Source: Microbacterium saperdae (lineage in GTDB: Bacteria; Actinomycetota; Actinomycetes; Actinomycetales; Microbacteriaceae). From it: 64,000 bases of DNA. The translations under genes and the position numbers were made by a program. The DNA lies in assembly GCF_006716345.1 (NCBI RefSeq), contig NZ_VFOX01000001.1, positions 930,001 through 994,000 on the forward strand. The letters run 5' to 3'. The notes under the pieces were generated by a model. The model was given only the letters and a program-made list of their open reading frames with translations, had not been told where the DNA came from and searched no databases. Position 1 is the first letter of the stretch. Every line of letters starts with the position of its first letter. Shown here piece after piece: positions 9,057 to 17,004 of this stretch.

Positions 9057-9993
9057 CGGGAGCGTCCTGCAGGGAGCGCGTGGTGGTGAACACGCGCTCC
9101 TCTCCGCTGATCGGGTCGACGAAGCGCAGCTCCCGCGCGAGGAGCTGCAGGGGCCGGTCGTGGTCGTCGGGGAGCTCTCCCCGCAGCCTCGGGTAGAACG
9201 GGTCGTTCAGGATGCCGATGCCGAGCGCGGCCAGATGCACGCGCAGCTGGTGCATCTTGCCGGTGTGCGGACGCAGCAGCGTGTGCACGACCCGGTCGTC
9301 GCTGCCGATCAGCTCGATCAGCGTCTCGGCGTTCGGCTCGCGGACGTCATCGACCTGCACGAGCAGCTCGCCGCGATCCTTGCGGATGTGGTTCCGGTAC
9401 ACGAGCGGGAACGACTGCCCGCGCAGCATCGGGGCCGCGGGATCCCAGCCCTCGGGCACGGCCGACACCGCTTCGTAGACCTTCTCCACCTGACGGTTCT
9501 GGAGCATCAGCTGGTAGGGACCACGGCTCTGCGGTCGCGTCGAGAACATCAACAGCCCGGCGGTGGCGCGGTCGAGCCGGTGCACCGGCGCCAGGTCCGG
9601 GATGTCGAGCAGGTTGCGCAGACGCACGAGCGCCGAGTTCTGCAGGTATTTGCCGCCCGGGGTGGTCGGCAGGAAATGCGGCTTGTCGACCACCAGCAGA
9701 TCGTCGTCCTGATACAGCACCTCGACCGCGAACGGGATCTCGGTCTCGACCGGGGGCTTGCGGTAGTACCAGATGAACTCCTCGGCACCCAAGGGGGTGT
9801 CCCTGGCGAGCGGGCGACCGTCTCGGGCGACGATCTCCCCGAGGTCGAACCGCTCGTACACCTGCTCAGGTTCGAGGTGGAAGAAGCGCTCGATCATGTA
9901 GTCGGCGACCGTCGGCCACTCGCCGCTCATCGGCAGGTGCAGTCGGGTGGCACCCACGCCGTCGCGCATCGGCAGCGGGGAGAGCATGGCCAT
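9043..9993 (-). CDS. RluA-family RNA pseudouridine synthase
   Basis: 316 residues. The catalytic motif HRLDRATAG with its essential Asp is present, as is the LLVVDKPHFLPTTP segment that opens the catalytic domain. An N-terminal S4-like portion (VADYMIERF) precedes it. It should isomerise uridines in rRNA or tRNA; the exact target cannot be told from sequence. Starts at 9993, 9987 and 9969 are all possible, as none has a clear SD. It is last in the group GNAT-MarR-synthase, 13 bases after marR. Confidence 0.85.
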   Translation of the reverse strand: MAMLSPLPMRDGVGATRLHLPMSGEWPTVADYMIERFFHLEPEQVYERFDLGEIVARDGRPLARDTPLGAEEFIWYYRKPPVETEIPFAVEVLYQDDDLLVVDKPHFLPTTPGGKYLQNSALVRLRNLLDIPDLAPVHRLDRATAGLLMFSTRPQSRGPYQLMLQNRQVEKVYEAVSAVPEGWDPAAPMLRGQSFPLVYRNHIRKDRGELLVQVDDVREPNAETLIELIGSDDRVVHTLLRPHTGKMHQLRVHLAALGIGILNDPFYPRLRGELPDDHDRPLQLLARELRFVDPISGEERVFTTTRSLQDAPVSGA

Positions 9994-10006
9994 CAGCGGT
10001 CGCCGT

Positions 10007-10501
10007 TCACGCGTCGAAGCTCAGGCTGAGCTTGCGCAGCAGCCCGGCGAGCCGATCGCGGTCTCCGCGCGACAGCGCCTGCAGCAGGTCGGCTTCGACG
10101 TCGACCAGGCGGGTGATCGCGGCATCCACGCGGATGCGCCCGTCGTCGGTCAGGATCACCAACACGCTGCGTCCGTCACCCGGATCGGCCTCGCGGCGCA
10201 CGAAGCGGCGACCGACGAGGCGGTCGATCCGGTTGGTCATGGTGCCGCTGGAGACGAGCGTCTGCTGCAGCAGCTGCTTGGGGGAGAGCTGGAAGGGAGC
10301 TCCGGCGCGGCGCAGCGCCGACAGCACGTCCCATTCCCACGGCTCGAGATCGCTGCGACGGAAGACATCGCGGCGGGCGCGATCCAGGTGTCGCGACAGG
10401 CGGTCCATGCGGGACAGCACCTCGAGGGGGGAGAAGTCGAGGTCGGGCCGTTGCGTGTTCCACGCGCCGACGATCCGATCGACCTCGTCCGTTGCGCTCA
10501 T
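10007..10501 (-). CDS. MarR-family transcriptional regulator
   Basis: 164 residues. A winged-helix domain lies in the middle (LSPKQLLQQTLVSSGTMTNRIDRL recognition region, then the wing READPGDGRSVLVILTDDG), flanked by dimerisation helices. MarR proteins are dimeric repressors relieved by small ligands. Its start directly follows a GATAAT hexamer and six bases, so it is probably transcribed leaderless from its own promoter as well as with the upstream acetyltransferase. Targets are unknown; its own operon is the natural guess. Confidence 0.87.
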   Translation of the reverse strand: MSATDEVDRIVGAWNTQRPDLDFSPLEVLSRMDRLSRHLDRARRDVFRRSDLEPWEWDVLSALRRAGAPFQLSPKQLLQQTLVSSGTMTNRIDRLVGRRFVRREADPGDGRSVLVILTDDGRIRVDAAITRLVDVEADLLQALSRGDRDRLAGLLRKLSLSFDA

Positions 10502-10507
10502 CCCTCC

Positions 10508-10513
10508 ATTATC
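10508..10513 (-). promoter_or_regulatory. -10 element (GATAAT) for a leaderless marR transcript
   Basis: GATAAT sits six bases before the marR ATG and contains the TAA stop of the upstream acetyltransferase. No convincing -35 is visible. The GGAGGG between them abuts the ATG, too close for a normal SD. Confidence 0.5.
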
Positions 10514-11009
10514 GCGCGCGCTCGCCCCGTGGCTCGCCGCCGGTGCCCTCCAGTGACAGCGTCATGAACGTGCTGTGCGGATCGGGGAGGTAGCCGCCGA
10601 ACGGCGCGCACTCCACGAACCCGGCGCGTGCGTACAGCGCGCGGGCCGGCAGGAAGAAGTCCTGGCTGCCCGTCTCGAGCGAGATCCGGCGGATGCCGCG
10701 GGCGGCGGCATCCGCCTGCAGGAACGAGAGCATCGCCGTCGCGAGCCCTCGCCCGCGCTGCGCGGGATCCGTGCGCATCGACTTGAGCTCCTCGTGCTGC
10801 TCGTCGATCGTCGCGAGCGCGCCGGTCGCGATCGGATGCCCGTCCTCCACCACGGCGAAGAGTCGCACGCCCGGCGCCAGCAGACCCGTGAGCGGCAGCG
10901 CGTGCTGGCTCTCCGGCGGCGCTGTGCCGTCCATGTCCCGGTGGTGGGCGAGCAGGAATGCCGCGAGCTCGGGGGTGGCGGTCTCGATGCGTTCGATCAC
11001 GATGTTCAC
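10509..11009 (-). CDS. GNAT-family N-acetyltransferase
   Basis: 166 residues from a GTG at 11009 (a GTG at 11000 is also possible; neither has a good SD). The acetyl-CoA-binding motif A is RGRGLATAML, and the downstream ARALYARAGFVEC is the usual beta5-alpha4 region. The substrate is not predictable. The frame extends upstream over the tRNA region, but that part is not protein-like. First gene of a minus-strand group with marR and the pseudouridine synthase. Confidence 0.8.
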   Translation of the reverse strand: MNIVIERIETATPELAAFLLAHHRDMDGTAPPESQHALPLTGLLAPGVRLFAVVEDGHPIATGALATIDEQHEELKSMRTDPAQRGRGLATAMLSFLQADAAARGIRRISLETGSQDFFLPARALYARAGFVECAPFGGYLPDPHSTFMTLSLEGTGGEPRGERAR

Positions 11010-11135
11010 GGAGAAATCATCGCGGGGTCGTGTTTCGCGCGGATGACGACCCGCGCGCTCGTTTCGCCGGTGCGCCGGGTCGGAGAGCCCGGGCGTGGCA
11101 GAATTGACCCGTGGCGTCCCTCGCGGACGGCACGG

Positions 11136-11207
11136 TCCGCCGTGGTGTAATGGCAGCACGACAGCCTTTGGAGCTGTTAGGTCTAGGTTCGAGTCCTGGC
11201 GGCGGAG
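11136..11207 (+). tRNA. tRNA-Gln (anticodon TTG)
   Basis: 72 bases. Acceptor stem TCCGCCG pairs perfectly with CGGCGGA; anticodon stem ACAGC/GCTGT encloses loop CTTTGGA with anticodon TTG; the T-arm has GGTTCGAGTCC. Discriminator is G and CCA is not encoded. A TTGACC lies about 30 bases upstream. The glmU ATG begins after a single intervening base. Confidence 0.95.
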
Positions 11208-11208
11208 C

Positions 11209-12639
11209 ATGACAGAGAACAATCTCGCCATCATCATCCTCGCAGCGGGCCAAGGCACTCGCATGAAGTCCCGCCTGCCGAAGGTGCTCCACGCGATCGG
11301 CGGACGCCCGCTGGTCGGGCACGTCCTCACCACCGCCGCCGTGCTGCAGGCCGACCACATCGAGGTCGTGGTGCGTCATGAGCGCGACCAGGTCGTCGCC
11401 GCCCTGAGCAAGGACTATCCGGACGCGATCTTCATCGATCAGGATGACGTCCCCGGCACCGGTCGCGCCGTGCAGGTCGCGATCGACGCGCTCCCGGCGG
11501 ATTTCGACGGTGACGTGCTCGTGCTCTCGGGCGATGTCCCGCTCCTCGAGGCGAGCACGCTCCAGGCGCTCGTCGCCGGGCACCGGGCCGCTGCTGCCGC
11601 CGCCACGCTGCTGAGCGCCCTGGTCGATGACCCGAGCGGATACGGCCGCGTGATCCGCGACGCCGACGGCACCGTGCAGCGGATCGTCGAGCAGAAGGAT
11701 GCCACGGCCGAAGAGGCCGCGGTCACCGAGATCAACGCCGGCGTCTACGTGTTCCGCGCGCCGGAGCTGCGCACCTACCTCGCGCAGGTCGGACAGGACA
11801 ACGCCCAGGGCGAGATGTACCTCACGACCGTGATCGAGCTGCTCCGCGGTGCCGAGCAGCGTGTCGCCGCCGAGATCGCGCTCGACACCGCCTCGACCTT
11901 CGGGATCAACGACCGCGTCCAGCTCGCCGAGGCCGGCCGTGTGCTCAACGACCGCATCGTGCGCAAGTGGCAGCGCGAGGGCGTCACCGTCATCGACCCG
12001 GCGACCACCTGGATCGATGACGACGCGACGCTGGCCCCCGACGTCACGATCCTCCCGAACACCCACATCCTGCGCGCCACGATCGTCGGTGCCGGGGCGA
12101 TCATCGGACCGGACACCACCCTCGTCACGTGCGAGGTCGGCGAGGATGCGAGCGTCCGTCGCACCGACGCCACGCTGTCCGTGATCGGCGCGGGGGCCAC
12201 GGTCGGTCCGTTCTCGTACCTGCGTGCCGGCACGGTGCTGGGGGCGAACGGCAAGATCGGCGCCTACGTCGAGACGAAGAACTCCGAGATCGGCGAGGGC
12301 AGCAAGGTCCCGCATCTCTCCTACGTCGGAGACGCGACGATCGGCCGCGGCGTCAACCTCGGCGCGAGCACCATCACCGCCAACTACGACGATGTGAACA
12401 AGCACCGCACGGTGATCGAGGATGAGGTTCACACCGGCTCGCACACGGTGCTCGTCGCGCCCGTTAGGCTGGGAGCTGGCGCGAAGACCGGCGCCGGTGC
12501 CGTCGTCCGCAAGGACGTCCCCGCCGGAGCTCTGGCCATGACCGTCGCGCCTCAGCGCAACATCGATGGCTGGGTCGAGAAGAACAGGGCAGGCACGGGT
12601 GCGGCGGACGCCGCAGCCCGGGAACGATCGGCGGAATAG
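11209..12639 (+). CDS. glmU: Bifunctional UDP-GlcNAc pyrophosphorylase / glucosamine-1-phosphate acetyltransferase GlmU
   Basis: 476 residues. The N-terminal nucleotidyltransferase has LAAGQGTRMKS near residue 11; the C-terminal half is a left-handed beta-helix with hexapeptide repeats and the acetyltransferase region NFVE-type VETKNSEIGEGSKVPHLSY. It makes UDP-N-acetylglucosamine for peptidoglycan in the cytoplasm. The ATG at 11209 was chosen because the sequence before it is tRNA-Gln. There is thus no room for an SD, and the message is probably leaderless after tRNA 3' processing. prs follows six bases later. Confidence 0.95.
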   Translation: MTENNLAIIILAAGQGTRMKSRLPKVLHAIGGRPLVGHVLTTAAVLQADHIEVVVRHERDQVVAALSKDYPDAIFIDQDDVPGTGRAVQVAIDALPADFDGDVLVLSGDVPLLEASTLQALVAGHRAAAAAATLLSALVDDPSGYGRVIRDADGTVQRIVEQKDATAEEAAVTEINAGVYVFRAPELRTYLAQVGQDNAQGEMYLTTVIELLRGAEQRVAAEIALDTASTFGINDRVQLAEAGRVLNDRIVRKWQREGVTVIDPATTWIDDDATLAPDVTILPNTHILRATIVGAGAIIGPDTTLVTCEVGEDASVRRTDATLSVIGAGATVGPFSYLRAGTVLGANGKIGAYVETKNSEIGEGSKVPHLSYVGDATIGRGVNLGASTITANYDDVNKHRTVIEDEVHTGSHTVLVAPVRLGAGAKTGAGAVVRKDVPAGALAMTVAPQRNIDGWVEKNRAGTGAADAAARERSAE

Positions 12640-12645
12640 GCGAAC

Positions 12646-13680
12646 ATGGCGCGCAAGAAGAAGACGGTCGAACTGGATCGCGACAACGGGATCGCTCCGG
12701 GTCTGGTCGCCAAGACCAAGAAGCGGCTGGTGGTCGCCGGAGGCCGCTCGCATCCGCAGCTGCTCGCCGATGTCGCCGCATCGCTCGGCACCGAGATCGC
12801 TCCGACCGAGCACCGCACGTTCGCGTCGGGTGAGATCTACGCGCGCTTCGAGGTCTCGATCCGTGGCTGCGACCTCTTCCTGATCCAGACGTTCGGTGAG
12901 CCGGTCAACGAGTGGCTCATGGAGACCCTGATCATGATCGATGCCGCCAAGCGCGCATCGGCCAAGCGCATCACCGTCGTCGCGCCCTACTATCCGTATT
13001 CGCGTCAGGACAAGAAGGGTCGCGGTCGCGAGCCGATCAGCGCCCGCCTCGTCGCCGACCTGCTGAAGACCGCAGGCGCCGACCGCGTCATGAGCGTGGA
13101 CCTGCACGCCGCGCAGATCCAGGGCTTCTTCGACGGCCCCGTCGACCACCTGTTCGCCAAGCCCGTGCTGCTGGACTACTTCAAGCGCACGCTGAGCCCG
13201 GCGGACCGCGAGATCCTCACGGTCGTCTCCCCGGACATGGGCCGCGTCCGCGTGGCCGACACCTGGTCGGACAGTCTCGGTGCGCCCCTCGCCATCATCC
13301 ACAAGCGTCGTGACCCGAAGGTCGCCAACCAGGTCTCGGTGCACGAGATCGTGGGAACGGTCGAAGGCCGCACCTGTCTGCTCGTCGACGACATGATCGA
13401 CACCGGTGGCACGATCGTCAAGGCCGCGCAGGCCCTCAAGGCGGCGGGCGCCCACCGCGTCATCGTCGCGGCGACCCACGCGATCTTCAGCGACCCGGCA
13501 TCCGAGCGCCTGCAGGACTCGTCCATCGACGAGGTCGTCATCACCGACACCATCCCGCTGACCGAGTCCCGCCGCTGGGACGGCCTCACGATCCTTCCGA
13601 TCGCCCCGCTGCTCGCGCGCGCGATCCATGAGGTCTTCGAAGACGGTTCCGTCACGAGCATGTTCGGCGGCGACGCCTAG
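12646..13680 (+). CDS. prs: Ribose-phosphate pyrophosphokinase (PRPP synthetase)
   Basis: 344 residues. Conserved elements are the FASGEIYARFEVSIRG active-site loop, YYPYSRQDKK, the SVDLHAAQIQGFF segment and the PRPP loop LLVDDMIDTGGT (about 246-257). It converts ribose 5-phosphate and ATP to PRPP for nucleotide, histidine and tryptophan synthesis. A basic N-terminal stretch of about 25 residues (MARKKKTVEL) extends beyond the usual start; an internal start is possible but less well placed relative to glmU. Confidence 0.95.
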   Translation: MARKKKTVELDRDNGIAPGLVAKTKKRLVVAGGRSHPQLLADVAASLGTEIAPTEHRTFASGEIYARFEVSIRGCDLFLIQTFGEPVNEWLMETLIMIDAAKRASAKRITVVAPYYPYSRQDKKGRGREPISARLVADLLKTAGADRVMSVDLHAAQIQGFFDGPVDHLFAKPVLLDYFKRTLSPADREILTVVSPDMGRVRVADTWSDSLGAPLAIIHKRRDPKVANQVSVHEIVGTVEGRTCLLVDDMIDTGGTIVKAAQALKAAGAHRVIVAATHAIFSDPASERLQDSSIDEVVITDTIPLTESRRWDGLTILPIAPLLARAIHEVFEDGSVTSMFGGDA

Positions 13681-13776
13681 CACGCGCATCGTCCTCCCAC
13701 AGCCCGCGCATAGGCCGGCTGCCTACGGTCGATTCACAGGCATACAGTTGTCTCTCATCGAGCCGGGAGGACCATC

Positions 13777-14250
13777 ATGATCCGCACGACCGTACCGACC
13801 TCTGTCCGCAAGGGTTCCGCCCTCGTCGGAATCGCAGGGCTCTTCGTCTTGGCAGGCTGCTCCGGCACCCCGGCCGCAGAGGACACCTCGAACTCCGGCG
13901 ACAGCAGCGCCGCGCCCTCCAGCTCCAGCACCGGTTCCGACAGCGCCTCGGGCACCTACGCCGACGGCACGTACACCGCAGACGGCTCCTACCAGACGCC
14001 CGAGACGGTCGAGAAGATCTCGGTGACGCTCACGCTCGCCGACGGCGTGGTGACCGACGTCGAGGTGACCGGCGACCCGCAGGCGCGCGAGACCGAGCAG
14101 TACCAGGGCGCGTTCATCGACGGCATCGCCGCAGAGGTCGAGGGCAAGTCGATCGACGAGCTGAACGTCAGCCGCGTGGCCGGGTCCTCGCTCACCAGCG
14201 GCGGCTTCAACGACGCCGTGGAGTCCATCAAGGAGCAGGCGTCCGCCTGA
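13777..14250 (+). CDS. FMN-binding-domain lipoprotein (covalent flavin carrier)
   Basis: 157 residues. Lipobox LAGC with Cys28, a Ser/Thr/Gly-rich linker (30-65), then one FMN_bind domain (YTADGSYQT to the end). Family members carry FMN covalently on the last Thr/Ser of an SGAT/S-type motif. Here the aligned stretch is AGSSLTS (135-141), so Ser138 would be the acceptor. SD GGGAGG precedes the ATG. The next genes, apbE and an RnfD-like/FNR fusion, would flavinylate it and exchange electrons with it outside the membrane. Confidence 0.85.
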   Translation: MIRTTVPTSVRKGSALVGIAGLFVLAGCSGTPAAEDTSNSGDSSAAPSSSSTGSDSASGTYADGTYTADGSYQTPETVEKISVTLTLADGVVTDVEVTGDPQARETEQYQGAFIDGIAAEVEGKSIDELNVSRVAGSSLTSGGFNDAVESIKEQASA

Positions 14251-14271
14251 CCCGGTGACCGGCGTCCCCTC

Positions 14272-15153
14272 ATGGCGATCTGGCAGTTCGACGCGATCGG
14301 CACCCGCTGGGAGATCGAGACGGCCCAGGAGCTGACGGCGCATTCCCGCTCCGTGGTCTCCGCCGAGATCGAGCGGTTCGACCGCGAGTGGTCTCGCTTC
14401 CGCGCAGACTCCGATGTGACCCGGCTGGGGTCCGAGGGCGGAGAACTCGCCTCGGCCGATGCCGGCGACATGCTCGACGCCTATCGCGAGCTCTCGCGTG
14501 CCACGCACGGCGCGGTCAACCCGCTGGTGGCACGGAGTCTCGACGCGCTCGGCTACGACGCGGGCTACTCGCTGACGGCAGGAGCGCCGCGACCGGCACC
14601 CGAGGCATGGCAGGAGCGGATCAGCTGGACCGATCGCACGGTCCGAGCCTCCGCTCCTGCTCTCCTCGACGTCGGAGCCCTCGGGAAAGGGCGACTGGTC
14701 GACCTCGTGCTGGCCGCGCTGGCACCCGTCGCCGGCCCTGTGGTCGTCGATGCCGGCGGTGACATGCGGGCGCGCGGCGCGGCCACGCGCGTCGCGCTGG
14801 AGCATCCCTACGATGCGACCAAGGCGATCGGGGTGGTCACCATCACCGACGGCGCATTGTGCGCATCGGCCGTCAACCGACGTGCCTGGGGCGATGGCCT
14901 GCATCACGTGCTCGACGCGCGGACCGGGATACCCATGCGCACATGGGCGGCGACCTGGGCGCTCGCGACGGACGCGATGACAGCGGATGCCGTCGCCACC
15001 GCCCTGTTCTTCGACGGCGGACCCGAGCTCGCCTCGGAGTGGGGAGCGGAGTGGGTGCGCATGAGCACGGACGGGCGCGTCCAGCGCTCGCCCGGCTGCG
15101 ATGCCGAACTGTTCCTCACGGGCGTCACGAACGCCCCTGCACCCCCGAACTAG
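14272..15153 (+). CDS. apbE: FAD:protein FMN transferase (ApbE family)
   Basis: 293 residues. ApbE features: FDREWSRFRADSDVTRL near the start, VDAGGDMRARG, and HHVLDARTGIPM near residue 210. The enzyme moves FMN from FAD onto Ser/Thr of target proteins. No signal peptide is seen, although many bacterial ApbE proteins act outside the membrane. It starts 21 bases after the flavin carrier gene with no clear SD, so translational coupling is likely. The carrier and the RnfD-like protein are the probable targets. Confidence 0.88.
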   Translation: MAIWQFDAIGTRWEIETAQELTAHSRSVVSAEIERFDREWSRFRADSDVTRLGSEGGELASADAGDMLDAYRELSRATHGAVNPLVARSLDALGYDAGYSLTAGAPRPAPEAWQERISWTDRTVRASAPALLDVGALGKGRLVDLVLAALAPVAGPVVVDAGGDMRARGAATRVALEHPYDATKAIGVVTITDGALCASAVNRRAWGDGLHHVLDARTGIPMRTWAATWALATDAMTADAVATALFFDGGPELASEWGAEWVRMSTDGRVQRSPGCDAELFLTGVTNAPAPPN

Positions 15154-15168
15154 GGAAGAGTGGACCAC

Positions 15169-16743
15169 GTGATCACCTCATTCACCGCCGCCCGACAGCG
15201 GGTCCTCGCACTGCTGGGCGCTCTGTCGATGTACCGTCTGGTGCTGTTCGCCCTGGTCGCGCTGGCCGTGATCGCCTTCCTGCTCTCGCTCGCGGGGGTG
15301 ATCGTCTCGCCCACGCCTCTCGAGATGCTCGCGTCGTTCGTCGTGCTCGCGGTGGTCATCTCCGGGGTGGACGCCGCGGCGCAGCGCATCATCCGACTTC
15401 CCTGGCGCATCGAGTCGTCGCTGGTCACGGCACTCATCCTGCTGTTCGTCCTGCGCCCGGGACTCGAGCTCACCACACTGCTGGGGCTCGCCGTCGCCGG
15501 CGCCCTCGCGAGCCTGTCGAAGTACCTGATCGCCTGGCGTGGCCGGCACATCCTGAACCCGGCGGCGTTCGGAGCCGCAGTCGTCTCCATCGTGGGATCG
15601 TTCGGCGCCTTCGAGTGGTTGGGCACATCCGCGTCCTGGTGGGTCGGCACGCCGTCGCTCGCCCTCCCCGTGGCGCTGCTCGGGCTCGCCGTGCTGTGGC
15701 GCACCGAGAAGGTGAGGGTGGTGCTGCTCTTCCTCGTGGTCGCCCTCGTGACCTCTCTCGTGCGGCAGATCGTGCAGGCGCAGCAGTTCGACGTCGCGTT
15801 CGACTTCGCGACCGCGCTGCAGTTCGCGCTGCTGCAGTCGCCGTTCCTGTTCCTCGGCGCCTTCATGCTCTCCGAGCCGCTGACACTGCCGCCGCGGCGG
15901 TGGCAGCAGTTCTCGGTCGCCGTGCTCGTCGGGCTGCTGGCCGGATGGCCGATCTCCGTCGCGGGACTGTTCACGCTCGGGCAGGAACGCGCGCTGCTGA
16001 TCGGCAACCTGTTGGCGTTCGCGTTCGCACTCCGCGGTTCGGTGCGGCTGGTTCTCGAACGCCGGGCCTTCATCACCCCCACTGCGCAGGAGCTCACCTT
16101 CCGCGCGAAGGGCAAGCTGGCGTTCCTCCCCGGGCAGTACCTCGAACTGGATGTGCCGCACCACCGGCCCGATGCCCGCGGCACCCGTCGCGAGTTCAGC
16201 ATCGTGTCGGCGCCGGCGGACCTGCCCACACTGCGCATCGCCTACAAGAACGGCGATCAGAAGCATCCGTCCAGCTACAAGCGGGCACTCGCCGAGGCTG
16301 AGCCCGGCGCGGTGCTCGCGGTCACGGGTACCTGGGGCGACTTCATCCTGCCTCGCGGCGACACACCGGTGCTCATGCTCGCCGCCGGGATCGGCGTGAC
16401 CCCGTTCGTCTCGCAGCTGCGGCAGCTGCAGGCGACGGGGGAGCGGCGTGACGTGGTGCTGGTGTACGTCGCGGCCGAGGCGGCGGAGCTCGCCTTCCGC
16501 GACGAGCTCGCGGCGACCGGTGTGCGCACGATCGTGTTCACGAAGGACGAACCCGCCGATCTGCCCGCGCACTGGACCTGGGCGCACGGCGCCCGTCTGG
16601 ATGCCGAGGGCCTCGAGCGCGCGGTGGGAGATCTCGCTGCCCGCCACGCCTTCATCTCGGGCCCGCCGCGTCTGATCGCCGACCTCGCACCGGCGCTGCA
16701 GAAGGCCCACAGCCTCACCACCGACGCCTTCGCCGGCTACTGA
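15169..16743 (+). CDS. RnfD/NqrB-like membrane protein fused to a ferredoxin-NADP reductase domain
   Basis: 524 residues from a GTG at 15169, which suits the GGGAAGAG at 15153-15160 better than the GTG at 15160. Residues 1-290 hold about nine hydrophobic helices and the RnfD/NqrB-like stretch RHILNPAAFGAAVVS. Residues about 295-524 are a flavin reductase module with RREFSIVSAP (FAD binding, about 340) and AAGIGVTPF (NAD(P)H site, about 405). In this architecture NAD(P)H electrons enter in the cytoplasm and cross the membrane to an external flavoprotein, here presumably the lipoprotein two genes upstream. Confidence 0.85.
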   Translation: MITSFTAARQRVLALLGALSMYRLVLFALVALAVIAFLLSLAGVIVSPTPLEMLASFVVLAVVISGVDAAAQRIIRLPWRIESSLVTALILLFVLRPGLELTTLLGLAVAGALASLSKYLIAWRGRHILNPAAFGAAVVSIVGSFGAFEWLGTSASWWVGTPSLALPVALLGLAVLWRTEKVRVVLLFLVVALVTSLVRQIVQAQQFDVAFDFATALQFALLQSPFLFLGAFMLSEPLTLPPRRWQQFSVAVLVGLLAGWPISVAGLFTLGQERALLIGNLLAFAFALRGSVRLVLERRAFITPTAQELTFRAKGKLAFLPGQYLELDVPHHRPDARGTRREFSIVSAPADLPTLRIAYKNGDQKHPSSYKRALAEAEPGAVLAVTGTWGDFILPRGDTPVLMLAAGIGVTPFVSQLRQLQATGERRDVVLVYVAAEAAELAFRDELAATGVRTIVFTKDEPADLPAHWTWAHGARLDAEGLERAVGDLAARHAFISGPPRLIADLAPALQKAHSLTTDAFAGY

Positions 16744-16750
16744 GGCGGGC

Positions 16751-16780
16751 GCGGGGCGGCTCCGCGCGGGGCGGCTCCGC
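16751..16780 (+). repeat. Tandem 15-bp repeat, two perfect copies
   Basis: GCGGGGCGGCTCCGC occurs at 16751-16765 and 16766-16780, just after the stop of the RnfD-like gene. Each copy is partly self-complementary, so the pair can fold and may end the upstream transcript. Confidence 0.8.
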
Positions 16781-16843
16781 CTGCCGCGGCGCCAGTGCCT
16801 GCCTGCTGCCGCACGATGCACGCGATACGCTCGCTCGACGCGA

Positions 16844-16906
16844 AGGAGATCTCGCGGAATGAAGGACGGATCCTCCGCATTCCTCCTTCATTCCGCGCGA
16901 TCTCCT
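16844..16906. repeat. Long inverted repeat (22-23 bp arms, 17-base loop) between convergent genes
   Basis: The arm at 16845-16866 (GGAGATCTCGCGGAATGAAG...) is the reverse complement of 16884-16905 with one mismatch, and one further A-T pair extends it. It lies between the convergent flavin operon and histidine kinase gene and could act as a bidirectional terminator, or be a dispersed intergenic element. Its right arm merges into the tandem repeats. Confidence 0.8.
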
Positions 16907-16950
16907 GCATTCCGCGAGATCTCCTGCATTCTGCGAGATCTCCTGCATTC
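16894..16950. repeat. Tandem 19-bp repeat, three copies
   Basis: Units at 16894-16912, 16913-16931 and 16932-16950 share CGCGAGATCTCCTGCATTC with one or two differences, and a degenerate fourth start follows. There are no spacers, so this is not CRISPR. The unit is related to the arm of the overlapping inverted repeat. Confidence 0.85.
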
Positions 16951-17004
16951 CGCGCGAGCTCCGGAAGGTCGGGAGAGAGACGGCCGACCGCGTGATGCGC
17001 CGAG

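Noticed and set aside
11136..11207. Integration site for a mobile element at tRNA-Gln
   Set aside because: No integrase, no duplicated tRNA 3' end, and housekeeping genes continue on both sides.
16894..16950. Possible CRISPR array
   Set aside because: The 19-bp units are contiguous with no spacers, and there are no cas genes.
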